Origin: a virus
DNA length: 54,098 nucleotides
Virus record (IMG/VR): IMGVR_UViG_3300035698_025838
Span: 1 to 54,098 of that record
Strand: one strand, 5' to 3'
Shown here: positions 31,553 to 39,608 of the stretch, piece after piece
Numbering within the stretch: position 1 is the stretch's first letter
How the letters are laid out: each line of letters starts with the position of its first letter
Position numbers and translations under genes: made by a program
Notes under the pieces: model-generated
What the model was told of the DNA's origin: nothing
Database searches by the model: none
What the model saw: only the letters and a program-made list of their open reading frames with translations

Positions 31553-31584
31553 CAAAATAAAGAAAAAAATCCGAAATACACAAA
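31553..31584 (-). promoter_or_regulatory. Putative Bacteroidota-type promoter of the vWA gene
   Basis: On the minus strand TTTG (31584-31581, in TTTTTG) is followed after 20 nt by TTATTTTG (31560-31553). Both elements are identical to those upstream of the glycan operon (20246-20276). The leader would be about 65 nt. Confidence 0.4.
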
Positions 31585-31610
31585 AATTTTGAATTGTAAT
31601 TATTTCTGAT

Positions 31611-31616
31611 TATTTA
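31611..31616 (+). promoter_or_regulatory. Late-promoter-like TATTTA box
   Basis: TATTTA (followed by C) lies 17 nt before the ATG at 31634. Confidence 0.42.
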
Positions 31617-31633
31617 CTTAAAAATAGAAATTT

Positions 31634-32467
31634 ATGAAAACTACTTTAAATTACGGAGCAATAAAGGATAGCGTTACTAAAAAAACAGCTATGGAAGTCT
31701 TGAGAGAAAACACAAACAATACATTATTTGAATTCCAGAATGTTTTAAATGAAGACAACGTATTAAAGATGCAGCATATATTATACAAAAACATTCAATC
31801 ATCTAAATCGTTTAAAAAAGAAAGGTTAGCGGAAAGATTTCTTAAACAGAATCTTAAACTTATCTCAAACACGAAGTGGAACACTATAATGGAAAGCAAC
31901 AAAGTAGCTAGAGTTAAGTTGTTTGGGTCTATTAATGAAGCTAAAAGTGAGGGGGGATATGTTATGTCTTCTCCAGAGAATAAAGTTCTTTTTGAATCTA
32001 TACATGTTTTAATTGAATCAGAGACTAATATTCTTTTTTCTGATTTTGAAAAAGAAGCAGATGCTTATGAATATGTTGTAGGGCATTTGACAAGAGAACT
32101 TAATGAAGAAAAAACTAATTCTTTAGAGGAAAGTGATTCTCCTAAATTAAATAAGTTTTGGGGATTCTTAACTAAGAATGCTATATCAAACTTTGAATCG
32201 AGGTATTCCCATTTAAATGAAGATGAAAAGAAAGTTTTTAAAATACTAGTAGCTGAAGGAGATATTAAAATATCTTACATCAAGGAAACTAAAGAAAAAG
32301 CTTTAGGGTTGATTGACGAAAAAATGAAAGACTCTTCTAGGGAAGATAAAGTCAAATTAGAAACTTTTAAGAATAAGCTAAACAAAAAAGTTGATCTAAA
32401 TGTATTAGTTAGTGATGATTACATATTTGAATGTACTCAATTACTAACAGTGTTGAATAACATCTAA
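31634..32467 (+). CDS. Hypothetical helical protein of the head region, 277 residues
   Basis: The protein is predominantly helical and highly charged (KTTLNYGAIKDSVTKKTAME at the N-terminus; KKVFKILVAEGDIKISYIKE later). No family was recognised. It has its own TATTTA box and terminator, and it precedes the head genes, where T4-like phages keep core genes; a core or head role is inferred from position only. Confidence 0.65.
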   Translation: MKTTLNYGAIKDSVTKKTAMEVLRENTNNTLFEFQNVLNEDNVLKMQHILYKNIQSSKSFKKERLAERFLKQNLKLISNTKWNTIMESNKVARVKLFGSINEAKSEGGYVMSSPENKVLFESIHVLIESETNILFSDFEKEADAYEYVVGHLTRELNEEKTNSLEESDSPKLNKFWGFLTKNAISNFESRYSHLNEDEKKVFKILVAEGDIKISYIKETKEKALGLIDEKMKDSSREDKVKLETFKNKLNKKVDLNVLVSDDYIFECTQLLTVLNNI

Positions 32468-32497
32468 AATTAGAGGAGACCTTATCCCCTCTAATTT
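32467..32497 (+). terminator. Probable terminator hairpin
   Basis: A 10-bp stem (AAATTAGAGG / CCTCTAATTT) with an 11-nt loop begins at the last base of the stop codon of the preceding gene. The T tail directly after it is short, so strength is uncertain. Confidence 0.6.
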
Positions 32498-32540
32498 GAT
32501 ATGATGATTTTTTTTATGTAAATTGAATGTAACGACACAT

Positions 32541-32548
32541 TATAAATT
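32541..32548 (+). promoter_or_regulatory. T4-late-like TATAAATT box
   Basis: TATAAATT lies 17-18 nt before the ATG at 32565, the usual distance in this window. It helps to choose that start. Confidence 0.3.
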
Positions 32549-32564
32549 TATAAAAAAAAGACAT

Positions 32565-33071
32565 ATGAGAACTAAGACAGCTCGTGAAATCAAAGTTACG
32601 GATAATTTTCTAATTAATAGAAAAATTACAGCAAAAATTGGCGCACCTAAAAACAGAGACAATCCAGATACTGTTTATATATCGTTTGGTTTTTGGACGA
32701 AACCCGCTGAAGAGTTTATTGATTACGATAAGGAGAAGTTAAAATCAATCTTAAGAAAAGAGTTAAAAACCATCTACAGGAATGCCGTTACTGAAATATT
32801 AGAAAAAAGTAAAGTTTTTAATCACCCTGATAAAAACATTTTTATTGAAAATATTCCAGATAATATTAATTATAATGGAAAACGAAATTACATAAATTTT
32901 GAGATTTATTTACATACTTCAAATATAGGTTCAAAAACCAAAAAACCGCTAAGCCAAAAGGAAGGAGAGGATGAAATATTTAAAGAATCGGTTAAGATTG
33001 TAAATTTTTTCGGAAAATCTGATATACTAAATGATAAATTAGGATTTATAATTCACAACAAAAATAAATAA
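32565..33071 (+). CDS. Hypothetical protein, 168 residues
   Basis: The ATG at 32565 is chosen for its A-rich leader and the TATAAATT box. An in-frame TTG at 32523 would add 14 plausible residues (NVTTHYKFIKKRH) and cannot be excluded. The protein is basic with alternating strands and helices (TVYISFGFWTKPAEEFIDYD, then KLKSILRKELKTIYRNAVTE). No family was recognised. It lies directly before the prohead protease gene, separated by a terminator. Confidence 0.6.
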   Translation: MRTKTAREIKVTDNFLINRKITAKIGAPKNRDNPDTVYISFGFWTKPAEEFIDYDKEKLKSILRKELKTIYRNAVTEILEKSKVFNHPDKNIFIENIPDNINYNGKRNYINFEIYLHTSNIGSKTKKPLSQKEGEDEIFKESVKIVNFFGKSDILNDKLGFIIHNKNK

Positions 33072-33090
33072 AACTCACAACGATTAAAAA

Positions 33091-33121
33091 AAAACACTTC
33101 CATTTGGGGGTGTTTTTTTTT
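33091..33121 (+). terminator. Rho-independent terminator
   Basis: The stem AAAACACTTCC / GGGGGTGTTTT (two G-T pairs) with an ATTT loop is followed by a T-run. It is 20 nt after the stop at 33071. Confidence 0.78.
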
Positions 33122-33138
33122 GATATGAAAAATTTATT

Positions 33139-33146
33139 CTATTTAT
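33139..33146 (+). promoter_or_regulatory. Late-promoter-like CTATTTAT box
   Basis: CTATTTAT has its conserved A 19 nt before the ATG of the prohead protease at 33165. Confidence 0.48.
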
Positions 33147-33164
33147 AATCGTAAACACACTGTT

Positions 33165-33806
33165 ATGACTGGAAAATCAGAAAAATATCTTATTCAGGAG
33201 TATAATGAATTTAAAATCTCATTAACACCTAAACTCATTACTGAGGCTATAGAGAAGGGAGAACCTATCATTATGACTGGTATACTTCAAAAAGCAAATA
33301 CTCTAAATAGGAACGGAAGAGTTTATCCTCTTGAAATTCTTAGAAGAGAATCAAAAAATTATATGAAACTAGTTGAGAAAAATTTAGCAACTGGTGAACT
33401 AGACCACCCTGAGACTGCTGTTGTTTCTTTAGCAAATGTTTCTCACAAGGTAGTTGACATGTGGTGGCAAGATGATGAGCTTCATGGTAAAGTTCAAATC
33501 ACTAAATCTACGCCAGCAGGAAAAACTTTATTAGGTCTTGTTCAAGACGGAGTAACTCTAGGTATTTCTTCTAGAGGAGTTGGGTCTGTAAAAAGACAAG
33601 GAAATCAAGACGTTGTTCAAGAAGATTTTGAATTAATTGCTTTTGATTTTGTTTCAAGCCCTAGTACTCCCGGAGCATTCATGTTTAAAGAAGGTCGCCA
33701 AATAGGGTTGACACCATTATCAGAGGCTACTCAAAAACAAATTGAAACCAACTTTAACAACGAATTAGATTACTTATCAAAAAAAGATTTTTGGAAAAAT
33801 CTATAG
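33165..33806 (+). CDS. 21: Prohead core protease, T4 gp21-like
   Basis: The protein has 213 residues, the size of gp21. The catalytic His is in ATGELDHPETA (H81) and the Ser in VTLGISSRGVGS (S135/S136). The segments GRVYPLEILRRE and FELIAFDFVSSPSTPGA are typical of the herpesvirus/T4-type prohead protease fold. It cleaves scaffold and capsid propeptides after (L/I)-x-E sites during head maturation. The order protease-scaffold-capsid is as in T4. Confidence 0.93.
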   Translation: MTGKSEKYLIQEYNEFKISLTPKLITEAIEKGEPIIMTGILQKANTLNRNGRVYPLEILRRESKNYMKLVEKNLATGELDHPETAVVSLANVSHKVVDMWWQDDELHGKVQITKSTPAGKTLLGLVQDGVTLGISSRGVGSVKRQGNQDVVQEDFELIAFDFVSSPSTPGAFMFKEGRQIGLTPLSEATQKQIETNFNNELDYLSKKDFWKNL

Positions 33807-33840
33807 AAGTAAAATTTTTGAAGTATTTATTTGAAAATAT

Positions 33841-33848
33841 CTATTAAA
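33841..33848 (+). promoter_or_regulatory. Late-promoter-like box (CTATTAAA variant)
   Basis: CTATTAAA lies 15 nt before the ATG of the scaffold gene at 33863. A second TATTTAT occurs at 33824-33830, 33 nt upstream of the same ATG. Confidence 0.32.
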
Positions 33849-33862
33849 TCCACTAAAAGGAA

Positions 33863-35254
33863 ATGGAAAACGAAAAACAAAAAACAGTTGTTGAAAAAGC
33901 AAAAGAAGATTTTCAATCAATTATTGATTTTGCAACACAACAAGTAACGGTTGATTTGCAAGAAAAGGTTGAGAACAAAATTGCTTTGATGATTAATGAA
34001 GGTTCTTTTTCAATTGATGAAGCTGTTACTATCGATACCGATGAAGCAACAGTAACTATTTCTGATAATGGTGACGTAGATGTTGCTCCCAAAAAAAATG
34101 GGGAAGTTATCACTGGAGAAGAAAAACTTGATGGCGATGCCGAAGGCGAACTCGAAGATGACTTCGAGGATGATGAATTTGAAATTTCTGAAGAAGCAGA
34201 AGAGTACTTAATACAAGATGAAGATATGAATTTGTACAAAGAAGAAGATCCAGCTGTGCCAATGCCAGCAGAAGAAATGCCAGCTATGCCAGAAGCACCA
34301 GCAGCAGAAGCACCAGTAGAAGCTCCTGAAATAGAAGCTACACAAGACTTAAACGGGATGTCTCCAGAAGACTTAATTAAATATGCCGTTGAACAAATAG
34401 CTCAACAAGCATCTGGAGGACTAGCTGATAGTGGAGAAGAAGAAGATGTAACTATTATTGACGATGAGATGCCTATGGACGACCCTATGGATGCACCTAT
34501 GGCAGAACCCGCGGCAGCGCCAGTACCAGCAGCTCCTCCAGCACCTGCTCCAGTTGCTGAAGAGATAGATATAGATTCTCTTTTAGATGACGAAGAAACT
34601 GTTATTGAAATAGAAGATTTCAATGAAGATATGGGTGAATTTTCTGAAAATGATATCGTAGAGATAGAAGTTGATGAAGATGACACGCCAATCGATGAAA
34701 TGAAAGCTATGGGTGTAGGACACTCATCACAAAGAACACAAGGAACTTCAGCAGGGCCACAAAATGCAGTAGCAAATAGGTCTAGACATGCTCAAGTAAA
34801 TGAAAATAAAGCTCGTGAAGAAGCAAATACTGCTGGGCTTAATAATGACAACAATAAGTTGGTTAAGGAAAACGCTTTATTAAAGAAAGAGGTATCTAAG
34901 TTTAGACAATCTCTTCCTGTATTAAAAAAGCAAATCCATGAAATGAAGGAATTCAACGCTAAAGTTGGTTTCATGTTGAGACTTTTTGAACAAGGTGAAT
35001 TCACCAAAGAAGAAAGGTTACAAATAACAGAGAAATTCAATCACGTTGATGGATACGATAATGCCAAACATCTTTTTAAAGAAGTAATGAATGAGCATTC
35101 AATCAAAACGAACCAAAGCCCTGAAGCTATTAAGCAAGGGAATACTGGTAAAACTTTTGAACGTCCAGCAGCACATAAAGAAACTCTGTTTGAATCAGCT
35201 GAATCTAGAAGAATGCGAGAATTGTCTACTTATGGAACAAAAAAAACAAGATAA
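33863..35254 (+). CDS. 22: Prohead scaffold protein, T4 gp22-like
   Basis: The protein has 463 residues, longer than T4 gp22 because of a large acidic, Ala/Pro-rich low-complexity middle (about residues 85-285). The C-terminal part from about 320 is helical (KLVKENALLKKEVSKFRQSL, LRLFEQGEFTKEERLQITEK) and ends ESRRMRELSTYGTKKTR. Composition and position between protease and capsid genes identify it as the core scaffold, which is degraded by the protease during maturation. Direct sequence similarity to gp22 is only suggestive. Confidence 0.82.
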   Translation: MENEKQKTVVEKAKEDFQSIIDFATQQVTVDLQEKVENKIALMINEGSFSIDEAVTIDTDEATVTISDNGDVDVAPKKNGEVITGEEKLDGDAEGELEDDFEDDEFEISEEAEEYLIQDEDMNLYKEEDPAVPMPAEEMPAMPEAPAAEAPVEAPEIEATQDLNGMSPEDLIKYAVEQIAQQASGGLADSGEEEDVTIIDDEMPMDDPMDAPMAEPAAAPVPAAPPAPAPVAEEIDIDSLLDDEETVIEIEDFNEDMGEFSENDIVEIEVDEDDTPIDEMKAMGVGHSSQRTQGTSAGPQNAVANRSRHAQVNENKAREEANTAGLNNDNNKLVKENALLKKEVSKFRQSLPVLKKQIHEMKEFNAKVGFMLRLFEQGEFTKEERLQITEKFNHVDGYDNAKHLFKEVMNEHSIKTNQSPEAIKQGNTGKTFERPAAHKETLFESAESRRMRELSTYGTKKTR

Positions 35255-35289
35255 TTCTATAAAATTTAATTAGAATTATAAAATTCAAA

Positions 35290-35296
35290 CTATTTA
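35290..35296 (+). promoter_or_regulatory. Late-promoter-like CTATTTA box
   Basis: CTATTTA lies 26 nt before the ATG of the capsid gene at 35323; the leader AACAAACAAAAAATTAAAAA is A-rich, as in strongly translated Bacteroidota genes. Confidence 0.4.
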
Positions 35297-35322
35297 ACTA
35301 ACAACAAACAAAAAATTAAAAA

Positions 35323-36966
35323 ATGGAAACATTATTAAGAAGCGGTAAAGTTGGATACTCGGTTTTCAAAAACCTAGCAGAACAACGTAACGCAATCATG
35401 AACAATTGGGGAGCTTCAGGGCTTCTTGACGAACTTGGTGGATTTGAGAGATCAAATGTAGCACAGTTACTAGAGAATCAAGCGGCAGGAATGCTTAATG
35501 AGGTGACTCTAGATTCTTCTGCTGGTCGTTTTGACACAGTAGCATTCCCTATCGTGAGAAGAGTGTTCTCTAGATTACTTGCTAACGAACTTGTATCAGT
35601 TCAGCCTTTGGCTCTTCCTTCAGGACTTTTGTTCTATATGGATGCGAGAGTATCATTTGCTGGTGAAGACAACACGCAGTTTAACCAGATTTCAAGAAAC
35701 GATTCTGTGACTGGAGCAACTAGAGTTGCCCCAGCAAACACAGCTAACGGACAAGCTGGTCCTAACTTTTCAGATTCATCTGCTTACGAAAGATTCTATA
35801 ACAATAAAGGTTTCGATCTTTCTTTTGGAACAGGATATACTGTAACCAATGGCGCTTTAACTCACACTGGTGATGAATTCACAAACGGAATTCTTGCAGC
35901 AAGTTTTGCTTTAGGATCAGATTTCGATATTTCTAAACAACAATCTTCTGCAACATTAAGATTTACAAGTGATGTTGCTATTTATTATTCTGCTGATACT
36001 ACAAATGTATTAATTGTTCCAGCTGGTGGAGAAATTAAGCAATATGCTCAAGTTCAAACTTGGACTGCTGATCAATTTGCTGAAAACAATGCTAATGTTG
36101 TTTTAGACCTTAGAGTCGGTGGTGTATATGGTTCAAACTTTGATGCAAGTCTTCTGAATGACATTACAGATTTCGGTGCAGATCTTGACATTTTAATCAC
36201 TCCTACTTATGAGATCTTCAATGATCTTGAAGGAAAGTCAGAAATGGCTGAATTAACAATCAGGTTCTCTTCTGTAACAGTTAACACTGTAACTAGAAAA
36301 CTTAGAGCGCATTGGACTCCAGAGCTTGCTCAGGATTTAGAGGCGTATCACTCAATTGATGCTGAAGCTGAGCTTACTGCTCTTCTTTCAGAACACGTTG
36401 CTGCTGAGATTGACAGAGAAATCATTATCGACCTTATAAATGGTGCGCCATTTAGAGCTAGATGGGATTACCAAGGTCTTTCTAACAATGCTAACTTCTT
36501 TGGAACTCAGAAAGATTGGAACCAAACTTTAATTACAAGAGTTAATGAGCTTTCAGCTCAAATTCATAAGGCAACATTGAGAGGTGGAGCTAACTGGATC
36601 GTATGTTCAGCTGAAGCAGGTGCAATCTTTGATGATCTTGAATACTTCCACGTAGACGGTTCTGCCGCTCCTGAAGTTGACAAGTACAACTTAGGTGTAG
36701 AGAAAATTGGACAGCTTGGTTCAAGATATGTGGTTTACAAAGATCCATATTTACCAGCTCAGATTGTTCTTATCGGTCATAAAGGATCAACATTCCTTGA
36801 GGCAGGTTACATCTACGCACCGTATATTCCTCTTCAATTAACGCAAACTATTTATGATCCGAACGACTTTACACCTCGTAAAGGTATCATGACACGTTAT
36901 GCCAAGAAGATGGTTAACAACAGGTTCTACGGAGTAATCTATATTGATAATATCAATACTTACTAA
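35323..36966 (+). CDS. 23: Major capsid protein, T4 gp23-like
   Basis: The protein has 547 residues, close to gp23. The N-terminus (W29, SGLLDELGG, LLENQ, ending MLNE at 57-60) corresponds in position and pattern to the gp23 propeptide, with LNE (58-60) as the likely protease cleavage site. The following SSAGRFDTVAFPIVRRVFSR begins the coat domain. Late segments such as AHWTPELAQDLEAYHSIDAE and IYAPYIPLQLTQTIYDPNDF, TPRKGIMTRYAKKMVNNRFY are strongly gp23-like. It forms the hexameric shell. A terminator with a UUCG loop follows. Confidence 0.95.
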   Translation: METLLRSGKVGYSVFKNLAEQRNAIMNNWGASGLLDELGGFERSNVAQLLENQAAGMLNEVTLDSSAGRFDTVAFPIVRRVFSRLLANELVSVQPLALPSGLLFYMDARVSFAGEDNTQFNQISRNDSVTGATRVAPANTANGQAGPNFSDSSAYERFYNNKGFDLSFGTGYTVTNGALTHTGDEFTNGILAASFALGSDFDISKQQSSATLRFTSDVAIYYSADTTNVLIVPAGGEIKQYAQVQTWTADQFAENNANVVLDLRVGGVYGSNFDASLLNDITDFGADLDILITPTYEIFNDLEGKSEMAELTIRFSSVTVNTVTRKLRAHWTPELAQDLEAYHSIDAEAELTALLSEHVAAEIDREIIIDLINGAPFRARWDYQGLSNNANFFGTQKDWNQTLITRVNELSAQIHKATLRGGANWIVCSAEAGAIFDDLEYFHVDGSAAPEVDKYNLGVEKIGQLGSRYVVYKDPYLPAQIVLIGHKGSTFLEAGYIYAPYIPLQLTQTIYDPNDFTPRKGIMTRYAKKMVNNRFYGVIYIDNINTY

Positions 36967-36988
36967 TTAGTAAGTTACCTATAAAATT

Positions 36989-37014
36989 AAAGACTCCTTC
37001 GGGAGTCTTTTTTT
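36989..37014 (+). terminator. Rho-independent terminator after the capsid gene
   Basis: The stem AAAGACTCC / GGAGTCTTT is capped by a TTCG tetraloop and followed by a T-run. It is the cleanest terminator in the window. Confidence 0.92.
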
Positions 37015-37066
37015 GTGCCTTATATTTTTTGTTCATTATATTATTCCATTATGAGGAATTAAATTA

Positions 37067-37098
37067 ATTGTATCGTATTGTTTTTTTTTCTATATTTG
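37067..37098 (+). promoter_or_regulatory. Putative Bacteroidota-type promoter of the homing endonuclease
   Basis: ATTG (37067-37070), 20 nt, then TATATTTG (37091-37098), an exact TAnnTTTG element. Transcription would start at about 37102-37105, almost on the ATG at 37103, so the mRNA would be nearly leaderless; an internal start or a chance match is possible. Confidence 0.3.
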
Positions 37099-37102
37099 AT
37101 TC

Positions 37103-38911
37103 ATGCCAAAGGAAATAAACATTACACAAGATCAATTAAACAGTCTTTCTGAATTTTACTTAAGAGACTGTCTCACTAATAGAGAAATTTCAAAAAAAAT
37201 AGGACAAAGTGTAAACTGGGTTTTAAAGAAACTCAAAGACTACAACTTGTTTATAGAATTGCCAGAGATTTACAAAACAAAAAGAGCAGTAGGAGCAAAA
37301 TTACATAAATCTCAGAGAATACAAAAATGGACAAAAAGAGATTTTATTTTAACAGTTAAAGAAGAAGAAAAAGTTGAAGTAAAGTTATGTTTTATAGAGG
37401 GAGTAGACTATGTAGCTGTTTGTAAGAAAACAAATAAGAGACTTAAAGATTATTTAAATAAAGGAGGAGGCATAAAAGATCACATCGATGAAACATATCC
37501 AGATTATGTGCATGAATCTAACTTTAAAAAAAGAAAGTATAAAAAAATAACAGGAGAGCCTTGGTATTACGGTTTTTTTGAATTTATAGTTGTAGAAAAA
37601 GATGTTAAAGAGACTGTCTCTTGTGAGGAGTGCGGATGGGAAACATCTGATTATTTAAATGCTGGAGGATGGTTAACGAAACATGTGAGAGATGAGCATA
37701 AACACTCTGCTACTTCATATATAGAGAAATTTCCAAACCAAAGAGAGCTTTTTGCTACGCCTTTAGAAAAAGAAGCTTATAGAAGGCGTTTCGAGACAGA
37801 ATATGCGGAAGAAGGTAGAGATTATGTTATTTGTAAAGAATGCAATAAAAGGGTTTCTAAAATAAACAACAAACACCTTTCTAAACACAACATGACATTA
37901 ATAGACTACAAAATAAAACATGGTCTTGATGATATATCTAGTGAAAGTTTTATACAGAAAACACTAGATAACTATGAAGCTAATTTAAAGTATTATGAAG
38001 GGAACTACACAAGTAAGGCGCAGCAAGAGATAATTGATATTTGCACTTCTATTTTCGGAGATGAAGTTTTGAGCAATAATAAATCTATTTTAGATGGAAC
38101 AGAGCTGGATGTTGTTATTCCTAGCAAAAAACTAGCCATTGAGTATAATGGGTTGTATTATCATAGTGAGATATCTGGAAAAAAACCTCACACATATCAT
38201 TTAGATAAAACAAAAAAAGCTAAACAAAAAGGGTACAAGTTAATTCATGTTTTTGAAGATGAGTGGGAAAGTAGAAAAGAGTTAGTGAAAACCAAGCTTT
38301 TAAGAATACTAGGGGAAGCGGGAGAGTCTATTGAACGGGTTCACGCAAGAAAATGTATAATAAAAGAAATTCATGTTATGGATAAAAACGAATTTCTTAG
38401 GAAGTATCACATCCAATCAGAAGATAAATCAAACATACACCTTGGAGCTTATGATCAAGAGAATCGTCTTATTTCTGTTATGACGCTAGATACAAAAAGA
38501 GTTATGAGTGGAAAACATGAGGAACTCGAAGCAGAAATAAGAAGGTTTGCAATACGCACAAACATTGTATGTGTTGGAGTTATGGGAAAATTTCTCTCCT
38601 TCATAAAAAGGGAATATGAATTTTCTAGTTTACTAAGTTTTGCAGACATACGATGGACTCCTGATTCTGAGGATAATATTTATAATAAAAACGGATTTTA
38701 TTTAGAACACACAACAAGACCTGATTATCAATATTACAATGATAAAATTGGATTAAAAAGACTCTCTAAGTACCCTTACGGAAAAAAGTCTCTTAAAATT
38801 AAGTTTCCAAAAATATATTCAGATAAAAAAAGTGAATGGGACATTATGCAAGAGGCTGGGTTTGACCGTGTATGGGATTGTGGGAAGTATAGATTCAGGT
38901 TAAGATTTTAA
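37103..38911 (+). CDS. Vsr-like (EDxHD-type) homing endonuclease with zinc-finger-like domains
   Basis: The protein has 602 residues. An N-terminal helix-turn-helix (NREISKKIGQSVNWVLKKLK) is followed by repeated CxxC/HxxxH modules: SCEECGWETSDYLNAGG with TKHVRDEHK, and VICKECNKRVSKINNKHLSK, the latter MucR/Ros-like. The nuclease domain is at about 300-430: GTELDVVIPSKKLAIEYNGL, YYHSE and KGYKLIHVFEDEWE, the pattern of very-short-patch-repair-like nucleases in free-standing phage homing endonucleases. The C-terminal 170 residues (CIIKEIHVMDKNEFLRKYHI onward) resemble the extension often found with these enzymes. It sits between the capsid and neck genes, a common place for phage homing genes. 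Confidence 0.82.
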   Translation: MPKEINITQDQLNSLSEFYLRDCLTNREISKKIGQSVNWVLKKLKDYNLFIELPEIYKTKRAVGAKLHKSQRIQKWTKRDFILTVKEEEKVEVKLCFIEGVDYVAVCKKTNKRLKDYLNKGGGIKDHIDETYPDYVHESNFKKRKYKKITGEPWYYGFFEFIVVEKDVKETVSCEECGWETSDYLNAGGWLTKHVRDEHKHSATSYIEKFPNQRELFATPLEKEAYRRRFETEYAEEGRDYVICKECNKRVSKINNKHLSKHNMTLIDYKIKHGLDDISSESFIQKTLDNYEANLKYYEGNYTSKAQQEIIDICTSIFGDEVLSNNKSILDGTELDVVIPSKKLAIEYNGLYYHSEISGKKPHTYHLDKTKKAKQKGYKLIHVFEDEWESRKELVKTKLLRILGEAGESIERVHARKCIIKEIHVMDKNEFLRKYHIQSEDKSNIHLGAYDQENRLISVMTLDTKRVMSGKHEELEAEIRRFAIRTNIVCVGVMGKFLSFIKREYEFSSLLSFADIRWTPDSEDNIYNKNGFYLEHTTRPDYQYYNDKIGLKRLSKYPYGKKSLKIKFPKIYSDKKSEWDIMQEAGFDRVWDCGKYRFRLRF

Positions 38912-38912
38912 C

Positions 38913-39569
38913 TTAAACTGGGTGGTAAGTTGTGTTGTTGTTATTTGCGTGTGTTGTCCCTTTAATCATGTTTTCTACATCTTCGTTAATGACAGCGGGG
39001 TTATTTAGGAGTGAATACCAATATTCAATCATCTCTTCTTTAGTGTGTTTTTTTTTGTACTCTGGATTTCTTTTGCATGCAGATAAGTAATGGTCTTCAA
39101 TTAATTTGTCCCATTTAACCTTATCTATACCTACCTCCATTGTATCAAATTTTTCAATAGCAAAATCAGCTTCTTTTTGAGTTAATCCTATAATTGATTC
39201 TGTTTTTATGTAGTTTATTCTTAAATAATTGTTTTTTAAATCTAAATTATCATCAATTATTATAAATTTATCCACTTTAAATCGAGCATTGTTTAAGAAT
39301 TTAATTATTCCATCCTCTTTATTCACACCAATTTCAGTGAAATCTAATATACTACCATCACAAACTCTTCTTTCATAAAGAAGATTTCTTATTATTTGAA
39401 AATCATAACTATCTTTCCAAGTAGAAATAAGAACAATTCCAGCTCCAGAAGAAAAAATGATTCTATTAAGTTCCATAACACAACTACGAATAGTAGATGA
39501 CTCATGAAATACGCCTGATGACATACAGTTATTTAAAACTCCGTCTATATCTAAAAAAATAACATCCAT
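38913..39569 (-). CDS. HAD-family phosphatase-like protein
   Basis: The protein has 218 residues. Motif I MDVIFLDIDGVLNN is intact (both Asp), motif II is GIVLISTWKD, and the motif IV region is DKFIIIDDNLDL. The pattern fits the HAD group seen in RNA-repair-related (Swiss Army Knife) phage and bacterial proteins. The C-terminal 80 residues are helical and ambiguous. It is convergent with the endonuclease gene (1-nt gap) and follows 39609-40223 in a two-gene minus-strand unit. Confidence 0.75.
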   Translation of the reverse strand: MDVIFLDIDGVLNNCMSSGVFHESSTIRSCVMELNRIIFSSGAGIVLISTWKDSYDFQIIRNLLYERRVCDGSILDFTEIGVNKEDGIIKFLNNARFKVDKFIIIDDNLDLKNNYLRINYIKTESIIGLTQKEADFAIEKFDTMEVGIDKVKWDKLIEDHYLSACKRNPEYKKKHTKEEMIEYWYSLLNNPAVINEDVENMIKGTTHANNNNTTYHPV

Positions 39570-39608
39570 TTTAGAATATAAGAATATTTTATAATTTTAT
39601 AAAATATT

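Noticed and set aside
34402-34686. Minus-strand Ser-rich open frame in the scaffold gene, and similar ones at 33913-34239, 20733-21002 and 21018-21446
   Set aside because: These are complements of Asp/Glu-rich coding sequence, which reads as Ser/Ile on the other strand. The plus-strand proteins are clearly the real ones.
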